Shown: positions 43,231 to 51,919, counted from the stretch's first letter. The stretch: 64,000 nucleotides of DNA from JANWXD01 sp037446115 (GCA_037446115.1 JBBIJF010000009.1:62001-126000), one strand, 5' to 3'. Numbers and translations: made by a program. The notes: generated from the letters alone by a model not told the origin.

Positions 43231-46200
43231 TCAGGGGTCACTGACCGCATACACCCGCGCTTCATACGGTCCAAAGTCGTCCGTGAACCAGTTCCCCGTG
43301 GGAGCAATCGTCCGGTTCTCGCCATAGACGCTCACCGACTGCGGCACGAAGCCCCACCCGAAAGTGACGGTTGCCGGCGTCGCGGCGGAATTGTACGCAA
43401 TCAGATACGCTGTCTTGTTGAGATACTTCACGCGCGTCCGAATCGCAGCGTTGCTGTTCGACGTCAGCAGATCGGGTCGGTCGACGCTGGCCAAAACGGG
43501 CTCGAGCGCCTTCAGTTCCGTGAGCACTGCTTTGAGGTTTTGAAATTGCTGCACGCGGAACGGACACCAGGAAGCCGTGCCTGCCGGCGACTTCTCCGGA
43601 GTGCTCCCGTCGCATGAATACGCCAGCGCCCCGGCGCCGAGACTCCAGTAAAGCAGCCCGTTGGCGCCCTCGGCGATCGCCATGTAACTCATGTTCCGAA
43701 GTTCCGCCAGCGTCGGCCACCGCCCCTGCGACGTGAACTGGAAAAACTGAATAACGGTTGCGACAGGGCGGCTGTCGCGGACCGCAGCGCGGGATTGCCG
43801 CGTCCAGTCGCCGACCAGACTCAGCTTATATCCCCCGGCGGGTTCTGCGCCGTAGAGAGGATAGGGGTCCGTGGCAAGCAGGTCCACTGTATCCGGCCAG
43901 AGTCCCAGCGAACTGCCGCCTAACAGGGTCCCGAGCACCAATCCGTCAGAATCCACCTGCTTCATGCGCTGGTAGTGGCTGAACACATTCGGGGCGAGGT
44001 CGCCGCGACACTCATCAGCAGCGTAAAACCCCAGGAAACCCGGGTGCGCCGTGCGGGCCTGGAGATCCGTTTCAGTTGCCTTAAGAAACCATGAGTTAGG
44101 TGTGATCCGATCTACGGTTCTGGAGCCGAAGCAGTTGGCGTTGGTCAAGGCATAGATGCCGCGGGCCGACAGGACGTTCATCATTGGAAGCCAGGCAGCA
44201 TTAGTGTTCTCACCGTACCAGTAGTTCAGATAGACGTTGATCGGAAGTTCGAACAGCCGCCGGGCGCTGGCGAATAAATTCTCCCACCCGGCTTCGTAAT
44301 GATAGTATCCCATTCCTGAGTCATAGACTCCGAGCAGGAATGACGGCCGGCCGCGCAACAGGATGCGGTTGTGCTCGTCGAAACTGACGGTCATCTGCTG
44401 CCGCATGGCACCGGGAACCTTGACGATACGGTAGTCCGGGTGCTGAAAGACCAGAGTCCCGGCGGTGTCTACAAGCCGAAAGCTGACAAGGTACGCCCGG
44501 TCGCCCGGCACGCCTGAGAAGTCCAGGGTAACCTGCTGCACTGCCCCTGCGGGGAAGGACTGTCGCTGAACGGTCTGCTGCGCCTGCTCATCAGTAACTG
44601 TAGCCTCGATGCGATAGGCAGACGAACTGGTTCCCGCCGGGGGATCCACGGTAATTTCAAAGCGTGCCGTCTGGGAAAAATCGTCGAAGAGCATGCCCCG
44701 ATAGTTTGGGTACAACATAAAGACACTCAAAGGCAGCTCTTCGCGCCGCAGTTCCAGATCATCGAACCACGCGGTGCCGTCAGGCTCGCCGTAAGCCTCT
44801 ATCGAGATCGCTGCGAGCGAATCCTCAGTCAAAACAACCTTGGAGAGGTCCACTCTCTGCCAGTCGGAGGTGCCTTTCACGATGTCTGTGCACGCGCGGG
44901 CAATCTGCCAGGGATACGCAGGAGGCGCCATGAAGCAGATCCGCACGCCGCTCCCTCGCGTGGCCGCCATGTTGCTCAGCTTCACCCAGCCTCCGAATTC
45001 ATAGATTCCCTTTCTCAGGTTCAACTGCTGGCGGGCCGACTGCGCTTGAGGGATCAGATGGGCATCCGTCAGGCGGAACGAGCCGAGACCGGTGTGCGCC
45101 ACCGTCAGGTCCAGCGCAAAACCGTTGTCCGTCCACCCGAGCGGCCTCCCGGATGCGTCTGCCGTTTCAAAACCTCCGTTCGTGAGCAGCGTCGCGCTCA
45201 AGCGACCCTGGGGGTAGGACGTCAAGCCGCCGGGTCTCGACTGTGATGACAGCGGAACCTGCTGCGTCTGAAATACCAGATCTGCTGACAGCGCCAGATT
45301 CCCCGCTCCGTCGCGCGAGCGGGCGCGGCAGTGGTACACGGTCCCGGGTTGCAAGCCGCCGATGAGCACCGTGTGAGTGACGGTCAAACGCGTGTCCGGA
45401 GGAGTCTGTAGCCCGTAGGATGTAGTGAGACCATATTCCACTTGGCTGTCGGCAGGTTCACTGGTTGTCCACGTGATCGTAGCAGAAGTCTCGCTGACGT
45501 TGATTACGGTCAAGCCGGAAATGAGCGGAGGCACCGTGTCAGCCGTCGCAAACGTGTAGTCGGCCGACACTGCCGCATTACCCGCCGCATCGCGGCTGCG
45601 GACGCGAAAATGATACGTCGTGGCCGGCTGCAATCCCGAAAGCACCACTGCGTGGGTCGTGCTCAATGTCGTGTCGACAGCTGTGACGTTTCCGTAAGAA
45701 ACCGTCGTTCCGTATTCCACCTGGCGGTCGGCCGGCTCGTTTGTCGTCCACGTGATTCGTACGCTAGTTCCGTTGAGCGGTGTCGCAACCACGGAGCTGA
45801 TGACGGGCGGCGTCGTGTCCGACTGGAGCTCGCGCAGTTCCACCTCGTCGAACCATGCCGTGCCGTCCGGTTCCCCGTAAGCCTGAAGCGACACACGCGC
45901 AACAGTATCCTGGCTGATCACGATGCCGGACTTCATCAGATACTGCCAGTCCGCCGTCCCCTGTACAATTTGGGTGCAGCCCAAGCCGATCGTGTGCGGC
46001 CAACTGGTGGGGGCGAGCAGGCAGATGCGCACGCCGGTTGGCCGGGATGCTGCCATCCGGTCGAGCTTGACCCACCCGCCGACTGAGTACGTCCCCTTCT
46101 TGAGCGGCAAGTCAAACCAGGCGCTCTGGTAGTACGGGATCAGGTACGGATCCGTCAGCCGGAAGCTGGCTTGCCCGCTGCGGGCAACGGTGCGATCGAG

Positions 46201-46374
46201 CACGAAGCCGTTATGGCCCCAACCTAGCGGCTTGCCATTGGCGTCAAACTGTTCGAAGCCGGAGTTCGTGATCAGGTTCGGGCCCAGTGCCGGCGGATTT
46301 GACTGCGCCGAGCACAAGGATCCAAGCAGCACCGCCAGTGTCACCCACTTCCATCCCCCACGCTTCGATGTCAT
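43231..46374 (-). CDS. Large modular secreted protein: two carbohydrate-binding-like modules, two FnIII domains, glycosidase-like C-terminus
   Basis: 1047 residues. Signal peptide (1-23), beta-sandwich module (about 32-180, LITNSGFEQFDANGKPLGW ... DGTAWFDEVELRE), two fibronectin III repeats (about 190-370, each with WTT(N/S)EPADRQVEYG-type strands), a second copy of the first module (about 395-555), a linker, and a C-terminal barrel-like domain (about 655-1045: RPSFLLGVYDSGMGYYHYE, GFYAADECRG with possible acid residues, LLYWSLGAGA) resembling glycoside hydrolases. It has no PEP-CTERM tail. May bind or trim the exopolymer. GGAGG lies 10 bases before ATG 46374. Confidence 0.75.
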   Translation of the reverse strand: MTSKRGGWKWVTLAVLLGSLCSAQSNPPALGPNLITNSGFEQFDANGKPLGWGHNGFVLDRTVARSGQASFRLTDPYLIPYYQSAWFDLPLKKGTYSVGGWVKLDRMAASRPTGVRICLLAPTSWPHTIGLGCTQIVQGTADWQYLMKSGIVISQDTVARVSLQAYGEPDGTAWFDEVELRELQSDTTPPVISSVVATPLNGTSVRITWTTNEPADRQVEYGTTVSYGNVTAVDTTLSTTHAVVLSGLQPATTYHFRVRSRDAAGNAAVSADYTFATADTVPPLISGLTVINVSETSATITWTTSEPADSQVEYGLTTSYGLQTPPDTRLTVTHTVLIGGLQPGTVYHCRARSRDGAGNLALSADLVFQTQQVPLSSQSRPGGLTSYPQGRLSATLLTNGGFETADASGRPLGWTDNGFALDLTVAHTGLGSFRLTDAHLIPQAQSARQQLNLRKGIYEFGGWVKLSNMAATRGSGVRICFMAPPAYPWQIARACTDIVKGTSDWQRVDLSKVVLTEDSLAAISIEAYGEPDGTAWFDDLELRREELPLSVFMLYPNYRGMLFDDFSQTARFEITVDPPAGTSSSAYRIEATVTDEQAQQTVQRQSFPAGAVQQVTLDFSGVPGDRAYLVSFRLVDTAGTLVFQHPDYRIVKVPGAMRQQMTVSFDEHNRILLRGRPSFLLGVYDSGMGYYHYEAGWENLFASARRLFELPINVYLNYWYGENTNAAWLPMMNVLSARGIYALTNANCFGSRTVDRITPNSWFLKATETDLQARTAHPGFLGFYAADECRGDLAPNVFSHYQRMKQVDSDGLVLGTLLGGSSLGLWPDTVDLLATDPYPLYGAEPAGGYKLSLVGDWTRQSRAAVRDSRPVATVIQFFQFTSQGRWPTLAELRNMSYMAIAEGANGLLYWSLGAGALAYSCDGSTPEKSPAGTASWCPFRVQQFQNLKAVLTELKALEPVLASVDRPDLLTSNSNAAIRTRVKYLNKTAYLIAYNSAATPATVTFGWGFVPQSVSVYGENRTIAPTGNWFTDDFGPYEARVYAVSDP

Positions 46375-46638
46375 ACCTTCCTGTTCCTCCCTGGAAACGA
46401 TGGGCGCCTGACCCGGCGTCCCAATGTCCGAACGTTGGTTCGACGAAACTGGCGGTTTACATTAGACAAGCTTTTTACCCGATGCAAATGCGTAGGGGTC
46501 TTCCCCGCATCGGCGCCTCGCCACCACACTAAGCGGGGCGTGCTCACACCGTGCTGGCGAAGCAAGCCGAGCCGCCAGTTTACCACAGCCGTTCACGACC
46601 GACTCAGTCCGGGGAACTTCCACACTTCCGGCCTAGCG
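46375..46638. other. Gap upstream of the secreted protein, no gene
   Basis: No coding sequence supported. On the minus strand TTGCAT-N17-TAATGT, about 100-130 bases before ATG 46374, is a weak vegetative-type promoter match. I found no sigma-54 layout, so the secreted protein may not share the control of the rest of the locus. Confidence 0.35.
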
Positions 46639-46812
46639 TTAACGAGCTCTGCCAGACAGCGCTTCGACCGCGCCGCGGAATCGGTTGCGAGCAGCAAGCG
46701 GCTCGCCACGCTTGGCCAGATCCCGGAACAGGCTGCGGGCGGCCTCCAGCCGGGTCCGGTAATTCGCCTCGCCGGCCAGCCCTTCTGCTCCTCGCTTACG
46801 GGCCTGTCTCAT
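46639..46812 (-). CDS. Possible small basic protein overlapping the integrase end
   Basis: 57 residues, MRQARKRGAEGLAGEANYRT onward, helical and basic (many Arg). ATG 46812 overlaps the integrase stop by 17 bases, which suggests coupling. Size and position would suit a recombination directionality factor, but there is no motif to support that and it may not be translated. Confidence 0.3.
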   Translation of the reverse strand: MRQARKRGAEGLAGEANYRTRLEAARSLFRDLAKRGEPLAARNRFRGAVEALSGRAR

Positions 46813-47968
46813 CGGAGCTCCATCCCAGCAGCTTGGCATAGCGCGCCGCCACCGCCTCGGCCAGCGGCCGCAAGGACTCGACCACCAGATGCGGCGTGAT
46901 GTAGCCGCGCGAGACGTCGCCGCCCAGTGAGTGCCCGAGCAGCAGGCGCGCCTGATCCGGGGTTGCTCCCAGCTCGGCCAGCACGGTTCGATAGGTGTGC
47001 CGCAAGTGATGGGCGCTCACCACGCCCCGCTTCTCATCGCGCGCCGCCACGATGTGCGCGTCCGGTTTCTGTGGCGAGGGGAACACCCAGCCCGCCTCGG
47101 TCTCCGGCGCCTGCTCTCGCCAACGGCGCAGGAGCTCTAACAGCCGCCCGCAGGCCGGCACCGTGTAGGTGCGGCCTGCCTTGGCCGTGGCAAAGTGGAC
47201 GGTGCCACGGGCAAAGTCGATGTCGCTCCACCGCAGCGCCTCCACCGAGCCCCGCCGGGCGCCGGTCAACAGCACCGTCAGCCAGAACATGCGCTTGAGG
47301 GGCGAGCGCAGTTGCTGGACGGCCGCCCACCAGGCGCGCAGCTCCTCGGGGCCGAGCGCCCAGTCGCGGCTTTGCAGCGCAGGCAAGTCCACGGCGACGG
47401 TGGGTGTCTCCGGCAGCTCCGGCTGGATGCGCCGGAAGTAGTTGTAGACGGCACGGAACATCCGCAGCACCTGGCTGGCGATGGCCTTGCCGTGCCGGCG
47501 CGACAGACGGTGGCAGAGGTGCCGCACGCCGGCGCGGTCGGCGCCCAGATCCTCCAGCGTGCGCCGGCGCCACTCGCCCAGGTAGCGCTCGAGGTTGTAG
47601 CGGTAGAGCGCTTGCGTCTTGGGGGCCAGCTCGCGTTCTTCGAGGAAACGCTCCCAGGCCTGCTCGAGCGTAATCTTGCCTTCCGGTGCGGTGGGCTTCA
47701 GCCGGGCCCATTCGCGCATGGCTAGGCGGCGGGCTTGGGCCAAGCTCATCGGACCGAGCACGCGCACGACCAGGCGTCCGCCGATGCGGCGTTGCAGGCG
47801 GAAGGATTTGGAGTGCGGGCCGACACGGACGTAGAGGCCGATGACGCCCTCGACGCGCCAGTCGCCACTGCCCGGCGGCAAGGCGTTGATGGCGGCCGAG
47901 AGGGCGCGCACGGTTTTGGGTTTGCCGCCGGGCCGCGGCAGGGAGATGACAGTGGGATCGGTTGGCAT
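46796..47968 (-). CDS. Tyrosine recombinase/integrase of the island
   Basis: 390 residues. N-terminal arm/core-binding part (LAQARRLAMREWARLK, then the SAM-like domain ALYRYNLERYLGEW) and C-terminal catalytic domain with Arg238 (LLTGARRGSVEALRW), Lys263 (TAKAGR), His320-x-x-Arg323 (HHLRHTYRT), His346 (LLLGHS) and nucleophile Tyr356 (SRGYI). All catalytic residues are present, so it could be active. ATG 47968 is chosen because upstream in-frame codons are antisense to the tRNA repeat. It lies 59 bases from the right attachment repeat. Confidence 0.93.
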   Translation of the reverse strand: MPTDPTVISLPRPGGKPKTVRALSAAINALPPGSGDWRVEGVIGLYVRVGPHSKSFRLQRRIGGRLVVRVLGPMSLAQARRLAMREWARLKPTAPEGKITLEQAWERFLEERELAPKTQALYRYNLERYLGEWRRRTLEDLGADRAGVRHLCHRLSRRHGKAIASQVLRMFRAVYNYFRRIQPELPETPTVAVDLPALQSRDWALGPEELRAWWAAVQQLRSPLKRMFWLTVLLTGARRGSVEALRWSDIDFARGTVHFATAKAGRTYTVPACGRLLELLRRWREQAPETEAGWVFPSPQKPDAHIVAARDEKRGVVSAHHLRHTYRTVLAELGATPDQARLLLGHSLGGDVSRGYITPHLVVESLRPLAEAVAARYAKLLGWSSDETGP

Positions 47969-48006
47969 GCCGGCTCTCCGACCGTCTGCCTCAAGGCAGT
48001 CAACGC

Positions 48007-48027
48007 GCGAGGGAGACTGCGAGGTAG
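48007..48027 (+). repeat. Candidate arm-type repeat, right end
   Basis: 21 bases that match 8657-8677 except for one base, immediately left of the right attachment repeat (sharing base 48027). Joined ends would place one copy on each side of the core, as in an attP with two arms. Confidence 0.6.
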
Positions 48028-48050
48028 GTTCGAGTCCAGCCGGGCCTGCC
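48027..48050 (+). repeat. Right attachment repeat (attR core), tRNA-Arg 3' fragment
   Basis: Exact copy of the tRNA-Arg 3' end at 8596-8619 with no tRNA 5' part before it. Lies 48 bases before the selB start, so the uninterrupted chromosome would have had tRNA-Arg directly followed by selB. Confidence 0.88.
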
Positions 48051-48098
48051 GCGCACTCGCTCGCGGCACGCCAGGCAGTAGCATGGAAGCGTCCCCCC

Positions 48099-49964
48099 AT
48101 GAAGCACGTCATCGCAGGCACGGCCGGCCACATTGACCATGGCAAAACCGCCCTTGTCAAGGTCCTCACCGGAACCGACACGGACCGGCTGGCCGAGGAA
48201 AAGCGCCGCGGGATTTCCATTGACCTGGGTTTCGCCCATCTGGATCTCGGCGACGTGCGCATCGGTTTCGTGGACGTACCCGGCCACGAACGTTTCGTCA
48301 AAAACATGCTCGCCGGCGTCTGGGGGATCGACTTTGTCCTGCTGGTCATCGCCGCCGACGAGTCCATCAAGCCGCAAACGCGCGAGCATTTCGACATCTG
48401 CCGCCTCCTGGGTTTGTCCTCCGGCCTGATCGCTCTGACCAAGGCCGACCTCGTGGACGCCGACCTGCTCGAACTGGTGCGCCTGGAGGTGGAGGAGTTC
48501 GTGGCAGGCTCGTTTCTGGAAGGTGCGCCCGTGGTGCCGGTCAGTTCCATCACCGGTCAGGGGCTCGAGGAGCTGAAGGCGGCCTTGCGGGAAGTGGCGT
48601 TGCGCGCGCCCCAGAAAGACGCAGGTGGCTGGCTCCGGTTGCCCGTGGATCGTTCCTTTAGCCTTCGAGGTTTCGGCACCGTGGTGACCGGTACCTTGAT
48701 CTCCGGCTCGGTCGCTCCCGAACAGGAAGTGGAAGCCCATCCCGGCGCCCGGCGCTTGCGCGTCCGCAGCGTGCAGGTTCACGGCCGGCCGGTCGCGCGC
48801 GCGGTGGCGGGCCAACGCACGGCTCTCAACCTGGCGGGCGCCGAGCCGCAGGAGTTGCCGCGCGGCACGGTGCTGGCCGACCCCGGCCGCTTCTGCGCCG
48901 TTCGCGAGATCGAGTGCCGCTTTCATCTGCTCCCTTCCGCCCGGCCGCTGAAGCATCGTGCCCCCGTCCACTTCCACGCCGGCACGGCGGAGATCGAAGC
49001 GGAAGTGCGCTGGCTGGACGGGCGCAGCGCCCTCGAACCGGGCCAGAGCGCTTTCGCGCGGATTCTCCTGCGCGACCCGCTCCTGCTGCTTCCCGGCGAC
49101 CGCTTCATCGTGCGCATGTTCTCTCCCGTGATCACCATCGGCGGCGGCGTCGTGCTCGATATCAACAGCCTGCCCCGCCGGTCCCGGCAGGCGCTTCGAC
49201 GGCTCACCGTCCTGGAAACGACCCGTCCGGAAGAGCGAGTGGTCCTGCTCGTCAGCGAATCACCGTTCGGGGCCGGCCTTTCCTCCCTCGTTGCGCGCAC
49301 GGGCCTGCCGGAGGCGGACATCCGCCGCGCGGGCTCCGGCGGCTTAGTGGCCGTCCTGGAGGGCGGCGAGCCCTGGCTCATCGCCGCGGCACGCCTGGAG
49401 GAGGCCGCCGCTCGCGTGCGCGACGTGCTCCGCCAGTTTCACCAGCAGCATCCGCTGCTGGCCGGGATGCCCAAGTCCGACGTGCGCAGCCGCGCCCTGG
49501 CGCGCGCCCCGGCGTTTCTGCTGGATGCCCTCGCCGTCCGCTTCCCGGAAATTGTGATCGAGGGGGAACTCGTGCGGCTGGCCCATCACCGTCCCGAGCT
49601 CCAACCGGACGAAGAGGAGGCTCTGGCCGCGATAGAGAGCGCCTTCGAGACGGCCGGCCTGGCCGTGCCGCCGGTCAGCGAAATTCTGGCCCGGTCCGGT
49701 GTGGATCCCGCACGCGCCCGCATTCTCTTCGAGATGCTGTTGCGGGACAAACGCCTGGTCCGCATCGGCGAAGATCTGGTTTTTCACGCGCGCACCCTCG
49801 AGTCGTTGCGCCGGCTGGTGGCGCAACACAAGGGCGAGCGCTTCACCGTGCCGGTCTTCAAGGCCTGGACCGGCGTCAGCCGCAAGTACGCCATCCCGCT
49901 CCTCGAGTATCTGGACCGGCAGCGCGTCACCCGCCGTGAAGGTGACGAACGCATCGTCTTATAA
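48099..49964 (+). CDS. selB: Selenocysteine-specific elongation factor SelB
   Basis: Brings Sec-tRNA to the ribosome at UGA/SECIS sites. 621 residues. GTPase motifs GHIDHGKTAL (about 10), DVPGHERFVKNM, TKADLVD; EF-Tu-like domains 2 and 3 (SFSLRGFGTVVTGTLISG, GDRFIVRMFSPVITIGGG); C-terminal winged-helix domains that bind the SECIS hairpin (to residue 621). It implies selenoproteins elsewhere in the genome; none is visible here. It shows no ribosome site close to ATG 48099. Backbone gene directly beside the island end. Confidence 0.94.
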   Translation: MKHVIAGTAGHIDHGKTALVKVLTGTDTDRLAEEKRRGISIDLGFAHLDLGDVRIGFVDVPGHERFVKNMLAGVWGIDFVLLVIAADESIKPQTREHFDICRLLGLSSGLIALTKADLVDADLLELVRLEVEEFVAGSFLEGAPVVPVSSITGQGLEELKAALREVALRAPQKDAGGWLRLPVDRSFSLRGFGTVVTGTLISGSVAPEQEVEAHPGARRLRVRSVQVHGRPVARAVAGQRTALNLAGAEPQELPRGTVLADPGRFCAVREIECRFHLLPSARPLKHRAPVHFHAGTAEIEAEVRWLDGRSALEPGQSAFARILLRDPLLLLPGDRFIVRMFSPVITIGGGVVLDINSLPRRSRQALRRLTVLETTRPEERVVLLVSESPFGAGLSSLVARTGLPEADIRRAGSGGLVAVLEGGEPWLIAAARLEEAAARVRDVLRQFHQQHPLLAGMPKSDVRSRALARAPAFLLDALAVRFPEIVIEGELVRLAHHRPELQPDEEEALAAIESAFETAGLAVPPVSEILARSGVDPARARILFEMLLRDKRLVRIGEDLVFHARTLESLRRLVAQHKGERFTVPVFKAWTGVSRKYAIPLLEYLDRQRVTRREGDERIVL

Positions 49965-49970
49965 GTGAAC

Positions 49971-50333
49971 TTACTCCTCCTCCCCGCTGGTCTCGCCTTC
50001 CGGCTTGGAAGCTCCCGCTTCCTCCTGTTCCATTTCCTCGAGCGCCTGCTCGAAATCTTGGCCCATGTCTTCGCCGAGCTCCTGACCCATACGCTTCACC
50101 CAGCGGGCGACGCTCCTGGGATCGTTCTCGTCGAGCCCGGCCAGGCTGGCTTCGTCGGCCAGGCGCTCCAGGCGGCTCTCTTCGCTCCGGGCAATGGCGA
50201 ACCGCGACCACAGACGGCTGAGCTTGCGGCTGCCGCACCGCGGACATACGGCTTCGCTTTCCTGATCCGGCCGCCGGATCAACAGGGTCACGCGGCGGCC
50301 GCAATCTTCACAGCGGTACTCGTAAATCGGCAT
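49971..50333 (-). CDS. FmdB-family zinc-ribbon protein
   Basis: 120 residues. Begins MPIYEYRCEDCGRRVTLL with Cys pairs CEDC and CPRC (zinc ribbon), then a helical acidic tail rich in Glu. FmdB-like proteins are small putative regulators of unknown action. Convergent with selB, stops 6 bases apart. Confidence 0.85.
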   Translation of the reverse strand: MPIYEYRCEDCGRRVTLLIRRPDQESEAVCPRCGSRKLSRLWSRFAIARSEESRLERLADEASLAGLDENDPRSVARWVKRMGQELGEDMGQDFEQALEEMEQEEAGASKPEGETSGEEE

Positions 50334-50381
50334 CCGGCACCTCGGTATCTGGGCCGATGCTGCGGGCCACTCGGCACCCTG

Positions 50382-51719
50382 CTACCGCAGGTTGAACTTT
50401 TTCATCTTATACCGCAGCGTGTCCCGCGTGATCTTCAGCAGTCGCGCCGCCTGCGTCTGGTTGCCGTTCGTCTTCTCGAGGGCGCGCTTGATCAGAGCCT
50501 TTTCGTTCTCCTCGAGGGAAAGACCCTCGTCCGGGATGAACGGTACCGCCGGCACGGGCTGCCGCGTCGCGGCCTGGGTGATGGAGATGGGCAGGCTGGC
50601 GGGCGTAATATGGCTGGACTCCTCCAGGATCATCGCCCGCTCGATCGCGTTGCGCAATTCGCGAACGTTGCCCGGCCAGTCGTGAGCCAGCAGCAGTCGC
50701 TGGGCTTCCGGCGTCACGCCCTGGATATGCCGCCGGAATTTGGCGTTGTAGTGCTCGATGAAAAACTTCACCAGCGGCATGATGTCTTCCGGCCGCTCCC
50801 GCAGAGGCGGAATCGTGATGTGAATCACATTGAGGCGGAAATACAGATCCTGGCGGAAGGCGCCTTCGTTGACGGCTTCGCGCAGGTTCTTGTTGGTGGC
50901 GGCGATCACCCGCAGATCGAGCTTGATATCTTTGAGTCCGCCCAGCCGCCGGAAACTCTGCTCTTCGAGCACGCGCAGCAGCTTGGCCTGCAGCATGAGC
51001 GGAATCTCCCCGATTTCGTCCAGAAACAGCGTGCCCCTGTCCGCCAGTTCGAAGATGCCGCGCTTCTGCGCCCGGGCGTCCGTGAATGCCCCTTTTTCGT
51101 AGCCGAACAACTCGCTTTCCAGCAGCGTGTCCGGAATGGCGGCGCAGTTGATGGCGATGAAAGGTTCCGCCTGTCGCAGGCTCTCGTAGTGAATCGTCTT
51201 GGCGATCAGATCCTTGCCGGTGCCGTTTTCGCCTTCCAGCAAAATGGTGGTCGCCTCGCTGGCCGCCACGCGCCGCACGAAGTTCATCACCTCGCGCATG
51301 CTGGGCGACTCGGCGATGACCTCCCGTTTCTGCGGCGCCACCTCGTCGGTGACGTCACGGATCGTGGCCACGACGCCTGTCAGGCGGCCCTGTTCATCGA
51401 ACAGCTGTCGGGTGCGGATCACCGCCAGCCGTTCGCGACCGTTGTCGGTGTGCAGGCGCACCGTCGAATTGGCCACGCCCGGTGACTGCTGCAGGCCGAT
51501 CAGCATGCCGCAGCCCGGTTCGCAAATGCCGCAGCGGAAGACTTCCCGGCAGGAGCGCCCCACCATCTCTTCGGCGCTCATGCCGAACAGGCGCTCCGCT
51601 GCCTCGTTGACCCCGGTGATCCGGTACTCACTGTCGTACAAGATCAAGCCGTCGGAAAGTTGGTCGAAAATCGCTTCCAGGACCGAGGCTCGCTGCCACT
51701 CCGGGATCAGTTTTGACAT
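50382..51719 (-). CDS. PAS-domain sigma-54 dependent activator
   Basis: 445 residues. N-terminal PAS domain (about 12-130) containing a tight cysteine cluster Cys57, Cys63, Cys66, Cys70 (CREVFRCGICEPGCGM), which could hold an iron-sulfur or other redox centre; AAA+ domain with Walker A GENGTGKD, GAFTDA in place of GAFTGA at the sigma-54 loop, LFLDEIGE; Fis helix-turn-helix (GNQTQAARLLKITRDTLRYKM). No receiver domain. Divergent from the electron-transfer operon that has a sigma-54 promoter, its likely target. Confidence 0.9.
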   Translation of the reverse strand: MSKLIPEWQRASVLEAIFDQLSDGLILYDSEYRITGVNEAAERLFGMSAEEMVGRSCREVFRCGICEPGCGMLIGLQQSPGVANSTVRLHTDNGRERLAVIRTRQLFDEQGRLTGVVATIRDVTDEVAPQKREVIAESPSMREVMNFVRRVAASEATTILLEGENGTGKDLIAKTIHYESLRQAEPFIAINCAAIPDTLLESELFGYEKGAFTDARAQKRGIFELADRGTLFLDEIGEIPLMLQAKLLRVLEEQSFRRLGGLKDIKLDLRVIAATNKNLREAVNEGAFRQDLYFRLNVIHITIPPLRERPEDIMPLVKFFIEHYNAKFRRHIQGVTPEAQRLLLAHDWPGNVRELRNAIERAMILEESSHITPASLPISITQAATRQPVPAVPFIPDEGLSLEENEKALIKRALEKTNGNQTQAARLLKITRDTLRYKMKKFNLR

Positions 51720-51837
51720 GCGACGGCGGGAACTCCACTCACCGCTTTCAGTATATCAGTCCGCTTGGGCGGCGGTGCGTGAATTCACCCAGTTTGTTGA
51801 TGTTTGGCGCCCCATAGGGGGCCTGAGTGTGGGATTT

Positions 51838-51871
51838 CCGAACGGCAGCAGGGCTGTAGAGCGCCGTTCGG
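51838..51871. promoter_or_regulatory. Inverted repeat next to sigma-54 promoter, candidate activator site
   Basis: CCGAACGGC (51838-51846) and GCCGTTCGG (51863-51871) are perfect 9-base inverted arms with a 16-base gap, just upstream of the -24 element. It may bind the divergent activator or form an RNA hairpin; enhancer sites usually lie further away. Confidence 0.4.
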
Positions 51872-51874
51872 GAC

Positions 51875-51890
51875 TGGCTAGCGGATTGCA
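51875..51890 (+). promoter_or_regulatory. Sigma-54 promoter of the cytochrome operon
   Basis: TGGCTAGCGGATTGCA: TGGC at -24, TTGCA at -12, exact 10-base gap between GG and GC. Start of transcription near 51901, just before the first gene (51920). Confidence 0.75.
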
Positions 51891-51919
51891 ACCCAAAGGG
51901 CGAGGCGTACAGGCGCCCC

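Larger units (their letters stand above)
8596..48050. mobile_element. Integrated genomic island carrying exosortase/exopolysaccharide locus
   Basis: Bounded by an exact 24-base direct repeat of the tRNA-Arg 3' end (8596-8619 and 48027-48050). A tyrosine recombinase gene starts 59 bases inside the right copy. The tRNA at the left end is intact; only a fragment remains at the right end, next to selB. No conjugation, replication or phage structural genes are visible between the ends, so it is better called an integrative island than a conjugative element or prophage. Cargo: exopolysaccharide synthesis, exosortase, PEP-CTERM substrates and their regulators. Whether it can still excise is unknown. 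Confidence 0.82.

Noticed and set aside
8621..48050. Prophage or conjugative element
   Set aside because: No capsid, terminase, portal, relaxase, mating-pair or replication gene is present; only an integrase and metabolic/regulatory cargo.
47969..48553. N-terminal extension of the integrase reading through the right attachment repeat
   Set aside because: The extension is antisense to selB and the tRNA fragment; integrase homology starts at ATG 47968.
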